This document shows, one piece after another, positions 23,590-33,370 of a DNA stretch of 64,000 bases. The stretch is from positions 11,790,242-11,854,241 of the forward strand of contig NW_024040041.1 in assembly GCF_014851395.1 (NCBI RefSeq), written 5' to 3'. This DNA comes from Micropterus salmoides (taxonomy: Eukaryota > Chordata > Actinopteri > Centrarchiformes > Centrarchidae). The position numbers and the translations under genes were made by a program. Position 1 is the first letter of the stretch, and each line of letters begins with the position of its first letter. The notes beneath the pieces were generated by a model, which was not told the DNA's origin, did no database searches, and saw only the letters and a list, made by a program, of their open reading frames with translations.

Positions 23590-24770
23590 TTGATCGCTTC
23601 CTGGCCTTTCAGAGTGAACAATTTACTTGCAAGGCGGCCATTGGGAGAAATGCACAAGCTCCTAAAAGGAATACTTCTACCTTTTGAGTATCATATACTC
23701 ACCCCAAATTCAAATTGCCTAAATTCACAACAGGCGAGACTGTCCTCACCAGAAAAACAATAATATAGGTCGTTTGTGAAGCACGTTATAATGCCGCGTA
23801 ATGAGGCAGGATATGGTGGTTGAATGGGTCAAACCCTGGACCTTCACTCAGTCAAACTTGAATTTGAAAAATTTGAGTCCCAGGTTAAATAAAGTAAATG
23901 TTGAGTTATTTTTAATAAGTATTACATTTTTATTTAATTAGTTTTAACTTTACGAGCTTTATTGACTTCCATCACGTGACTTCTGTGATTTCCATCACGT
24001 GACTTATGTAATTTACTTATTTTAACCCAAACCACAACATTTTCCTAAACCTAACCATAAAGTAGTTTTTGTTGCCTGAACCTAACCAAACTGTGACTGT
24101 TTCACAGCATTACTCATGTGTTTAAAGTCATGTGACGTAGGTTGCCTCGCTTCCTCGCAACCATAGACAGGTGTCTCAGAAGGCATAACTTTCAAGTGAA
24201 GGCATCTCTGTTAAAATTGGTTTCGAACAGCATTCTAGGGCACCACTTACGGCAACGTGTGATGTCAGCACGCCGTCTTCTGGCTGTCAGAAGAGACGCT
24301 AGCCTTAGCATCAGCTAACTAGCTTTTGAAAAGGCAAACGACTAACAAACGCCTCAGAAATCAAACTTAACAAACTTGAATGGTTACAGTCACGGGCTAA
24401 TATGATAGTTGAGTGTTTAGTTCTCACTAACTTTCAAAGCGAGAAAACTACTAAAAAACTTTTACAAACGTATATTTATAGACAAATTCATCTTGTTTGT
24501 CCGCCATCTTGATAATTTTCTCTCGCCGGGGCCCCTCAGCAGCCCCACTGCCACCCCCCAAACTCACCGTTCCCCCACAATCACGACCACTCCGAGCACC
24601 ACCAGGCCATCGGAGCTGGCACAACCACCAAGCATCCAATCCGGGCACTAAAATCCAGAGGAGACACCCCCCAACCAGCTCAAAAAGGACCAGCCCGCAC
24701 CAGCCCGTGTGCTTCATTTCTAAGTGAGTTTTGAGCCCATTAACAATAAGGTAATTTGATTTGATTTGAT
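23590..24770. repeat. Cluster of unclassified dispersed-repeat pieces
   Basis: At 23970-24005 the unit TTCCATCACGTGACTT is present twice in tandem. At 24045-24095 lies a block (cctaaacctaacc, ttgttgcctgaacctaacca) that recurs in related form at 62290-62310. A GC-rich stretch at 24495-24715, rich in CCACCC and CCCCC, gives small ORFs without any domain. No termini or transposase are seen. Confidence 0.4.
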
Positions 24771-25180
24771 TGAAAATTTGATTAATTTCATTGAAAAACT
24801 TACATATAGTCCCTTTAAGCTTTATTTAAATTATTACATCATTATAAATTAAACTTGTTTTATCAACTTTTGGTCATTTTAATCTTTAAGCACCTGTAGG
24901 AGGTTACTCCTCGATAAAAGTATTTCCAATTTCACTTATATTTCTAATGATGTCCTATGTTTATGAGTTCATATTACAGTTTTTTTCAATTGTTAACCTG
25001 CATTGGTCAAAACTCTTCACACAGTCAGCAGAAATGTATGTGGACCAAACTGTGAATCATTTTTCATTGCTTTCACACAAAATGCATTCAATGACTACTT
25101 TCTCCAAAATCCATGATGATATGTGCAGCACATTTTTCAAATGCTAACACACTTTGTCCAAAACTGTTAAAAAATATATA

Positions 25181-26737
25181 CAGGTGCTGGTCATATAATT
25201 AGAATATCATCAAAAAGTTGATTTATTTCAGTAATTCCATTCAAAAAGTGAAACTTGTATAATGTATACATTCATTCCACACAGACCACATATATTTCAA
25301 GTGTTCATCCCTTTTAATTTTGATGATTATAACTGACAACTAATGAAAACCCCAAAATCAGTATCTCCGAAAATTTGAATATTGTGAAAAGGTTCAATAT
25401 TGAAGACACCTGGTGCCACACTCTAATCAGCTAATTAACTCAAAACACCTGCAAAGGCCTTTAAATGGTCTCTCAGTCCAGTTCTGTAGGCTACACAATC
25501 ATGGGGAAGACTGCTGACTTGACAGCTGTCCAGAAGACGACCATTGACACCTTGCACAAGGAGGGCAAGACACAAAAGGTCATTGTTAAAGAGGCTGGCT
25601 GTTCACAGAGCTCTGTGTCCAAGCACATTAATAGAGAGGCGAAGGGAAGGAAAAGATGTGGTAGAAAAAAGTGTACAAGCAATAGGGATAACTGCACCCT
25701 GGAGAGGATTGTGAAACAAAACCCATTCAAAAATGTGGGGGAGATTCACAAAGAGTGGACTGCAGCTGGAGTCAGTGCTTCAAGAACCACCATGCACAGA
25801 CTTATGCAAGACATGGGTTTCAGCTGTCGCATTCCTTGTGTCAAGCCACACACGCCTGGGCTAAAGACAAAAAGGACTGGACTGCTGCTGAGTTGTCCAA
25901 AGTTATGTTCTCTGATGAAAGTAAATTTTACATTTCCTTTGGAAATCAAGGTCCCAGAGTCTGGAGGAAGAGAGGAGAGGCACAGAATCCACGTTGTTTG
26001 AAGTCCAGTGTAAAGTTTCCACAGTCAGTGATGGTTTGGGGTGCCATGTCATCTGCTGGTGTTGGTCCACTGTGTTTTCTGAGGTCCAAGGTCAACGCAG
26101 CCGTCTACCAGGACGTTTTAGAGCACTTCTGCTGACCAACTTTATGGAGATGCAGATTTCATTTTCCAACAGGACTTGGCACCTGCACACAGTGCCAAAG
26201 CTACCAGTACCTGGTTTAAGGACCATGGTATCCCTGTTCTTAATTGGCCAGACCTTAATCCTATAGAAAATCTATGGGGTATTATGACGAGGAAGATGTG
26301 ATACGCCAGACCCAACAATACAGAAGAGCTAAAGGCCACTATCAGAGCAATCTGGGCTCTCAACACCTGAGCAGTGCCACAGACTGATCGACTCCATGCC
26401 ACGCCGCATTGCTGCAGTAATTCAGGCAAAAGGATCCCCAACTAAGTATTGAGTGTTGTACATGCTCATACTTTTCATGTACATACTTTTCAGTTGGCCA
26501 ACATTTCTAAAAAGCCTTTTTTTGTATTGGTCTTAAGTAATATTCTAATTTTCAGAGATACTGAATTTTGGATTTTCATTAGTTGTCAGTTTTAATCATC
26601 ACAATTAAATGAAATAAACATTTGAAATATATCAGTCTGTGTGTAATGAATGAATATAATATCCAAGTTTCACTTTCTGAATGGAATTACTGAAATAAAT
26701 CAACTTTTTGATATTCTAATTATATGACCAGCACCTG
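25181..26737 (+). mobile_element. Tc1-type DNA transposon, complete but decayed, nested
   Basis: A 1,557-bp element with ends CAGGTGCTGGTCATATAATT and the reverse complement, flanked by TA (25179-25180, 26738-26739). The inverted repeats are about 205 bp (25181-25386 and 26532-26737), with the motif AATATCA/TTAGAAT near both outer and inner edges. It differs from the Tc1 at 16313-17913 in both ends and protein. It sits inside the TIR element at 24977-28193, so it inserted later. Confidence 0.93.
25501..26452 (+). pseudogene. Tc1 transposase, multiple lesions
   Basis: It begins MGKTADLTAVQKTTIDTLHK at 25501. The first phase gives the paired-like DNA-binding part (KEAGCSQSSVSKHIN, then a GRKKCTSNRDN linker) to about 25850. 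A shift moves the reading to the phase ending at 26135, which carries SKVMFSDESKFYISFG (first catalytic Asp) and VMVWGAMSSAGVGPL. A second shift near 26125 returns to the first phase with FIFQQDLAPAHSAK (second Asp) and DLNPIENLWG (Glu). Only 30 residues separate that Asp and Glu instead of 34, from a 12-bp loss after NWP. A stop follows in RKM*YARPNN. The copy is dead, with at least four lesions. Confidence 0.9.
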
Positions 26738-28193
26738 TATATATCCTGCATTTTTGCAGCAACCAGACTGAAATATATAGAAAATATTAGCGGAATATTA
26801 TGTACATTTTATGTTTATGTCTATGTGAGTGGAGAAATGTGTGTAGTTTTATGAAATTGGTTTTACTGTAAAACTGCAAGCTGAGTGTAAAGCAGGAAAT
26901 GTGCTTGTATTTTAGCAGAATTGGTTCAAGTGGTTGGTGCTTCTATTACAGGTTGTGGTCACTGTGTCTCACGTACCAGTGTTGCTGTGTGAACAACTGA
27001 GAAAAACTGTATTGCAGCACTGAAATTTCAGGAACTTTTTTTTTCACTAGTAAATTGCTGAATGCAGTTTTTCTCAATCGCTTTGGTACAGTTCTACAAT
27101 CATCCTCAGCATTTGCAAAACTATTTCTATTTGTAAACTATGGCTAAGGTTTAGATGACAATGATTGAAAATGCACAAGGCTGCACTTTTTCTGTATGGC
27201 AAAGATCAGTTTCAACAGTACAGAGTTATACATTGCAGGGAATTGGACAGGATACACTTTTACTGTATGCACTGTAATTTGTTGAGAGAGCATGTCATTG
27301 TGATGCAGAAAAGAAAGACAAGACTATTTTACAGCACTAACGGAAACAGTTACAAAATAAGAAACGGAAACATGGAAACACCCCCTCAGGTTGACGCTCC
27401 TGTGTATTGAGTCACAGATTCTTATTCACATCACAACAGATATCTTCATCAATTTACTGTAGCACACATTTACAAAAAAAAGTCTAATAGACATGTAGAA
27501 AAAATCATTTGCACATTATGATGTGTTCAACCATTTTGCATGTAATGACTTATGCAATGAACTTATGACTAGATGTTTTGGGGCGTAAGGCTACTCAACA
27601 GAGAACCAGTATACTGTAATACATTGTGATCAACATGACATACAGTAAGCAGCTGATAATGTAGGAAACAGCAGACAATTGAACATAATCATTTGCATAA
27701 ATGTGTCAAAGAATTTGCCATTTGCAATTTCAATCAATTTGAGAAATTTCTTTTACATATGATGTGCACACGTGACTAGATGATGTGGAGGTTGAACAAG
27801 TAGAATTTCAATTCTGATCTGAGAAATTTACCAAAGTGACTGTGAACAACTGTATTCTATATATAATACTGCTTTATATGAAAAATCTGTCACATTTTGA
27901 AGATAAAGTTAATCAAATGTACATAATGCTTCCTGTTGTTAGTGTTTTGTAGGTCAGTGTGTTATGAGTGACAATGGATGCTTTCTGACTGAGACTTATT
28001 GCCAGTGTTTTGGTTGAACGAGTTCATTTTGAGACATGTATGAAGTGTTTTGGTGGTTTGAGTGAGCCAGAGTGAGTTTTGCAGGTGAGATTAATTGTTT
28101 GGCCAAGATGCATGTTGATAATGCAGACTGTGAAGAGATTTGAAAAAGTGGCTTTAGTTTTGACCATTGTATCTTAGCAATTGAAAAAAACTG

Positions 28194-28529
28194 TATTGGT
28201 AGAAAGTGATTTCCACCAATAATACTTCACTTGAGAAATTTCAACACCCTATCGGACTATAAATTCCAGTCAGGCTCAAATTTTGATGGTTGAACATCTG
28301 ACCTTGCTGGCATCAGAGTCAGGGTTTACAGACCGGTGTACAAAATGCTGTGGTCTGACCATGGAGTCCTACTGCAAAGTTTGAAGAGCTCCTGGATAAT
28401 CTATAACTGTGACACTGACCCCTCAGTGTGGCTGCTGTCAATGCTCGATTGACGACCTGAGCCTCTGTATTTATCTGAGAAGAAATATGGCCAGGGTCCA
28501 TGTTCAGGTCACCTTTGTCTGCCTTGCTG

Positions 28530-28568
<39 letters not shown>

Positions 28569-28785
28569 TGTGTGAGACAAGTGCAATCTCCTCTAATCAC
28601 AGCTTTTGGACCCCACTGTGGACTTAAGGTCTCTGTTAATCACCATGGCAACCAAGGGAGACCGGGGTGAATATGGTGGGACGAGGCCAGAGAGACAGAC
28701 AGACAGGCTTTGTTTTCCTCTGTCAGTGCCTTTGATTGCCAAGATCAATGTTCTGTTGTTCTGTCTTTCACGTACAACACATTTA
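28194..28785. other. No gene seen; GT tract
   Basis: Contains (GT)n at 28532-28573 and otherwise unique sequence. Confidence 0.5.
28532..28573 (+). repeat. (TG)n microsatellite
   Basis: About 20 TG units with one TATG interruption near 28560. Confidence 0.93.
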
Positions 28786-29880
28786 GGGCCCGGTTTACTA
28801 ACATCCTGAATAAAGAGTACTAAATTGCGTGTGCATGCTAAAATATTGCATGTGCAATTTTTGTACCTGTTGTGGGTGATTTACTAAGAATTATTGCGTA
28901 GATGACAACAGGAGCAAACATAATGGAGGTGGTTTTGCATGTTTTAATGGTTTCCGCCATGGCGAGTCAGGAGAGAAAGCAGAAACAGCATAAAAACCTT
29001 GGTTAGTTTCGTTTAGTGCGTTCCGAGTATGTGGAAATCGTATGTACCTGCCCATCCTGCCTGAGATTGCACTAAGTACTTGGGACAGCAAACCTGGAAA
29101 AACTGCTTTGGGAAACCCCAGCAGAAACAGCTACAGTATGCTGGAATGACCCAGACGTGAGGAAATGTCAGCAGATCGGGCTTCATCCAGCCAGAGGGAA
29201 CAATCACCGACCGTCCACACTGTGCCCAGTCTCCTGTCCCGGGCCCTGTACACACCCTCTCCGAAACCTACAATGGGTTGTGTTGCTATATTACGACCTG
29301 CACGCTGTGAACAGTTGGTGATCGTTCCCTCTGGCTGGATGAATTTTACACATGATACGTGCACTACTGCAGCTGGGGGCTCTCCGCAGGGCCACGCAAC
29401 TTTCTAAACTCTTCCTTCTCACGGAGAAAAGAAATCAGGTTGAAATGAAATTTGCTTTATTGGCATGAATGTTAATACGACAGTATTCATATAGTTCATT
29501 GAATAAATAAAATAAAATAATTGTATTTCTATATATTGGATATAGAATAATATCTAATATTGTTAATTTCTCTACGTTTTCTTTCATTATGGCTGTGTCT
29601 CCTTCTAGCAACAATAACAGAAGCCATCTCTGCGCAACACTCAGCACCTTTCCTTGGTAGATCACATTGCGCGTAGTAAATAAATGTATTTGCATGTTAC
29701 ACTCCAAATTGCATATTCATATAGGCAAAAGTACTAAATGAACAACAGGTTCTATCTTGCGCTTTTGAAAGACGTCGCTCTGCGTGCACACCGTTAGTAG
29801 ATCAGCTTACATGCTAATTTGCTGGTGATATCAAGTTTGCACATGTTTTTACTCGTGCAAACCTTTAGTAAATCAGGCCC
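28786..29880. mobile_element. PIF/Harbinger-like DNA element, non-autonomous
   Basis: The left end is gggcccggtttactaa and the reversed right end gggcctgatttactaa. TTA flanks both sides (28783-28785 and 29881-29883), matching the 3-bp TWA target duplication of the PIF/Harbinger superfamily. The element is 1,095 bp. It holds an internal inverted repeat at 29182-29225 and 29300-29343. Minus-strand frames of 77-90 codons show neither a DDE transposase nor a clear Myb-like domain, so it is probably an internally deleted copy. Variants of TTTACTAA and TAGTAAAT recur inside both ends. Confidence 0.75.
29182..29343. repeat. Internal inverted repeat, 44-bp arms
   Basis: The arms 29182-29225 and 29300-29343 share ttcatccagccagagggaac and then match with several differences, around a spacer of 74 bases. 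This gives a long hairpin within the PIF/Harbinger-like element. Confidence 0.75.
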
Positions 29881-29883
29881 TTA

Positions 29884-30680
29884 GTTTTCTTCCTATGAAT
29901 AAATTCAACTCAACAGGCCCTTTATGCGAGTTTTTGTAAACTTACCGGTAGCTAAGTCCACTTAATTAACAGTTTGGGGAGTATTTTACATTTGATCTAA
30001 TGGGATAATGGCAGGCCTGGGGAACAAGGGAGAGAAAGGGCAGGGCAGATAATAAAGAGGGAGGCAGCGAGTAGGCAGAAATGTAGATGGAGTTGTAGCT
30101 AAAAGAGAGACAGAGAGGCAGTCAGAGAGGAAAGGGTGGGTGTTAATAAGATGTCAAGTGTAATACCCCTGCTAGTGTTGAAGGCCTTTGTTAAAATCTG
30201 ATATTTTAGAGGCAGCAATTGAACTCTTCCCTACGATTACATTTATCAGCAATGTGTGAATCACTCTCACTCTGTCTGTGCGTGAGTGGTTTCATTAACT
30301 CCCCATTTTCACTGCGCAAGATGTGTCACTATACTGTAGACTGAGTGGTTATTGAGTAGACCTGCCAGGCTCTCTGTCTCTGCTGAAATTACTCATAGGG
30401 AACTATTTCGAGACTATTATGCAGAATAAGCTCAACTGTCGACGGCTACAGTAAACTGATTTAATTTTCAAACCAAACTGTCATTCCCTCTATTCTACCT
30501 CAGGCAGAAAGAGACGTGCAGTCAATGGATAGAGACACACACACACACACACACACACGCATACGATGATTCATCATCTAAAAATTCTACACGCTGGTGT
30601 ACAGCTGAACTCAAACATGAAGGCAGTCTTATCTAGACTGCACTACCTTTCTGTGTCATGATGAAACTTAAGTGTTAAAA
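29884..30680. other. No gene seen
   Basis: Unique-looking sequence with A/G-rich stretches at 30020-30130 and a short CA run at 30536-30557. Confidence 0.5.
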
Positions 30681-30974
30681 CGATAGTTACGTATTGTAAT
30701 TCCAGATTCTATGAGTATAGGCGCAGCCGTCTAAGGCCAGCGCTATTGAGTTTACCCCTACGCGCCTGTCCGGCACTGATAAATTTTGTCTACGCCCACC
30801 CACAGCGTGGGCCTCTCCTACGTCCGCACCTTGTATATATACAACGGTGAGACCCAGCCTTCGGCTCCCATAGTGCCTATTCTTCAGCACTGAGAACCAA
30901 GGCTCAGTGAGGCCCACTGCTTAGAGGGCTGCGCCTATACTCATAGAATCTGGAGTTACAATATGTAACTATCG
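30681..30974. repeat. DIRS terminal region: 53-bp inverted repeat pair
   Basis: The arms 30681-30733 and 30922-30974 are reverse complements at 50 of 53 positions. The spacer contains TATATATA at 30833-30840 and a small hairpin agccttcggct. In DIRS elements an internal region complementary to the termini helps form the circular DNA. This pair, at the recombinase end, could be that structure or two terminal repeats brought together. Confidence 0.85.
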
Positions 30975-31390
30975 TTCTATTTCGTATAGGCTGCAGTTCC
31001 ACCGTCTCCAAGGGCTCGAAAAGGTCTTGGGTCAGACTAGCGCCAAATCCCACTGTGAAGCGGCAGGCCGCAACACAGTGGGATTTTCCCTTCAGGAAAT
31101 GCTTCACCAGCAGGTGAGCGAACACCGTCCTGTCACCAAAGCCTTCGTAGCAGGATGAAATGGCGGCCGCATAGGTTCTAACCGTACTGAACGCCAGACC
31201 TCTGTCCGCGAGGAGCTGGAGGAACGAAAGCACCCCAGGCAGCAGACAAGCTACAGCGTCCAACTCCTGGTCCAGACACCTGTGCCACGCCTAACCTGAG
31301 CCAGATCTGGGCTGTCAGATTGGGGGGAAGGCGCCACTCATCTGGGCGAGGGCCCTCCCTCAACATGATGTCAGTCCTTTTGTTCAGCAC
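30975..31390 (-). pseudogene. DIRS recombinase N-terminal part and linker, truncated
   Basis: Frame 31178-31390 starts in the linker (DIMLREGPRPDEWRLPP). Frame 30904-31263 gives VLSFLQLLADRGLAFSTVRT followed by YAAAISSCYEGFGDRTVFAH, the SAM-like DNA-binding half of the tyrosine recombinase. It continues to FEPLETVELQP and then runs into the terminal repeat. The C-terminal half, with the Arg, His-x-x-Arg and Tyr residues, is absent. Frame changes exist between the parts. Confidence 0.85.
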
Positions 31391-32134
31391 ACCAAGGATG
31401 TACTACTGATGGAGAGCAGGTGAGTGTGCGCCCAAAATAGCATCCGCCTGGCCAGGCTCAGCAGCTGCGCCGGGCACATACCACCCTGGCAGTTATGTAG
31501 ACTGCTGCAGCCCTGTTGTTGGTGCGGACCAGCACATGCTCCGACAAGTTTATGTGGAGAGGCATGGGGGCCTGCCACAGACCGCCCACCACCTGAGGGA
31601 GGCAGGTCCCACCCAAGCCCATCATGGAGATGTCTGTGAAGACCAAGATATGAGGCGTGGCACAGTGACCCCGCTCAGGGGCCCCCGACGCGTCTGTCTC
31701 ACTGGGTCCACATGCAGGCGGATGAACCACTGCTGTAGCCTCCTCATGTGCAGGAGGCCCAGGGAGGGTGCCACAGGAGCTGCAGACATGAGGCCCAGGA
31801 GCCTCATGAACGAAAGCGCCTTCAACACCCTGGGTGGAGCCACATGGCGGAGCAGCTCTGTCAGACCGTTCACTCACTCCTGGGAGAGCCGCACTCTCAG
31901 GAGGGAGGAATCCAGCACCATGCCCAGGTAGGTGAGTGTCTGGGAGGGAAAAGGAGCGATTTTTCCCAGTTCACCTTGAAAAACCCAGGCTAGACAGGTG
32001 TTCAACGAGCTTTGCTGTCTGCACAATGCCTCGTCCCGGGACCGTGCCAGCAGCAGCAGGCAGGGTGTCTGCAGGGTCTTAAAAAGAGACCCCGCAGACA
32101 AGAGATTTAAAAAAAGGTTGATGTGCTGCAACAA
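31391..32134 (-). pseudogene. DIRS reverse transcriptase C-terminus and RNase H, broken
   Basis: Frame 31874-32134 reads WVFQGELGKIAPFPSQTLTY then LGMVLDSSLLRVRLS, the RT C-terminal block of DIRS elements. Frame 31458-31877 carries ILVFTDISMMGLGGTC (RNase H start; the family usually has TDAS), LPLHINL-like sequence (MPLHINLSEH) and VLVRTNNRAAAVYI, where the family has TDN. Frame 31384-31578 gives LFWAHTHLLSI. The TDN-to-TNN change removes an expected catalytic Asp, and several frame changes separate the pieces. The RT active site lay upstream and is missing. Confidence 0.85.
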
Positions 32135-32574
32135 ACTTTATAAATGTTGAACTCAATATTCTGCATAAAAGGTTATGATTATGGACGAGTTAGTAGCCCA
32201 AAATCAAGACTATCATGTAGCATGGAGCATGTTTCTTGCACAAAGTTAATGAATAAAAAACAACCCCAAACTGAAACAGCTGTAATTTGAATAAATATTA
32301 TACTAGTTATCCCAGAGGAAAAATCTTTTTCTTGAGAAAACACTAAGATCTCAATAGTATATCTTTTTGAGATCACTCCAATCTGAATTGTAACTCCTAA
32401 AACCCCTTAGGAGAAAAGGATGAGATGAAGAGAGATTGAGGTTTTGAGACTTAGGTAAGACAACTGGATACTGAATTGAGATTACAATAGGATAAATGAA
32501 AGTAACAGATGAGATCTCATCATTGTATCTTTTTGCTAAAATTATAAGTACAGGACTGATTGTCTTTAAAAAAA
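32135..32574. other. No gene seen; first GAGATCTC copy
   Basis: AT-rich sequence with GAGATCTC at 32511-32518 and related aagatctc and gagatcac motifs near 32345-32375. It is probably the left part of the region at 32940-33370. Confidence 0.45.
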
Positions 32575-32915
32575 TTGTCCTTTACTTAAAAAAGGAGAAA
32601 TACCATATCCGCAATTAAAGTCCTCAAAATTCTAGTAAAGTAAAAGGTATAAAAGTATTCCATAGTGAATGTACTTAAGTATCAAAATGTTTGCTGTGAC
32701 TACCTTAACCAATTGGAAAACATGACACTTGAAAGTGCATTATTTTCAATGTCAAAATTTATTTTATTTTTCTCAGTAACTTGTAACAGATAATTAACAA
32801 TAAATACAATAAGGATTTGAAATTAAGGGGAGTAAAAGTACAACCCCCCATAAAAAGAACTCAACCTCAACATTTGACGTAAGTAAAGTACTTGAGTAAA
32901 ATAACCCCTAAGTGG
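32575..32915. repeat. ACTTGAGT-type hAT-like non-autonomous repeat
   Basis: It contains gtataaaagtatt, tgtacttaagtatcaaaatg, ggagtaaaagtaca and aagtaaagtacttgagtaaa, the paired motifs of a common fish element. It appears to interrupt the GAGATCTC-rich region. Termini are not exact. Confidence 0.55.
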
Positions 32916-32939
32916 GTTCACTAAGACAAAACTGAGAAA

Positions 32940-33370
32940 TATCTTGGAGCTTTTTTTCTGATCCACATTCTGGACTGAAATTACAGTTATTTAAGATACT
33001 GTAGAGATCTCATCCTTTGATCAGAGTAAGACAGAGATGAGTTTTTGCTCCTGAGGCCAATCTGAGAAAACTGAGACATATTTGAGAAGAATCATGAGAT
33101 CCTAGGAGTCATAGCTGAGTTTTCTTTGAGCTCTTTCTCTGATCTCATGGTACAATGTTCAGGAGACTTAAATAAGACTTATTTAGATCAGTTAGAGATC
33201 TCTTGTTTTGATCAGAGTCAGACAGAAATTAGATTTTATATGGTTGTTTCTCCTGAGTTTGAGTCCTGAATTTGAGAAGTGGGAGAAAAGGCCTTTGGTC
33301 TCATCTTGGTATTAAAAGCAGCTCATTTGTGTCTAGGAGAAAATAAGGAAACAACTATGAGATCTCATGT
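32940..33370 (+). repeat. Diverged tandem repeat, unit about 180-190 bp, rich in GAGATCTC
   Basis: Two units are visible. gagctttttttctgatc (32947) pairs with gagctctttctctgatc (33128), and tttgatcagagtaagacag (33017) with ttttgatcagagtcagacag (33207). The palindrome GAGATCTC occurs at 33004, 33195 and 33359. The units are only loosely alike. Confidence 0.65.

Larger units (their letters stand above)
24977..28193. mobile_element. TA-flanked inverted-repeat element, split by a Tc1 insertion
   Basis: The left end reads cagtttttttcaattgttaa and the right end, reversed, cagtttttttcaattgctaa; both continue into aatggtcaaaact / attggtcaaaact. TA flanks both sides (24975-24976, 28194-28195), as expected of the Tc1/mariner superfamily. 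The total is 3,217 bp, or about 1,660 bp once the internal Tc1 (25181-26737) and its duplicated TA are removed. The interior holds a second inverted pair (agaaaaactgta near 27000, cagtttttctca near 27066). No transposase is recognised; the 81-codon frame at 27165-27410 has no known domain. It is non-autonomous or badly decayed. Confidence 0.75.
30681..32134 (-). mobile_element. DIRS-type tyrosine-recombinase retrotransposon remnant
   Basis: On the minus strand, from right to left: part of the RT, then RNase H, the linker typical of fish DIRS-1-like elements (GPRPDEWRLPPNLTAQIWL), the N-terminal part of a tyrosine recombinase, and an inverted-repeat terminal region. DIRS elements use a recombinase instead of a DDE integrase and carry inverted terminal repeats with an internal complementary region. 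The element is cut off on its 5' side near 32134. The recombinase stops before its catalytic residues and joins directly to the terminal region near 30975-30995, so an internal deletion has occurred. Confidence 0.85.

Noticed and set aside
26917..26935. ggttcaagtggttgg as a tRNA B box
   Set aside because: No A box at a proper distance and no cloverleaf; it lies within the TIR element.
30833..30840. TATATATA as a host promoter
   Set aside because: It lies in the spacer of the DIRS terminal repeat pair; any promoter role would belong to the element.
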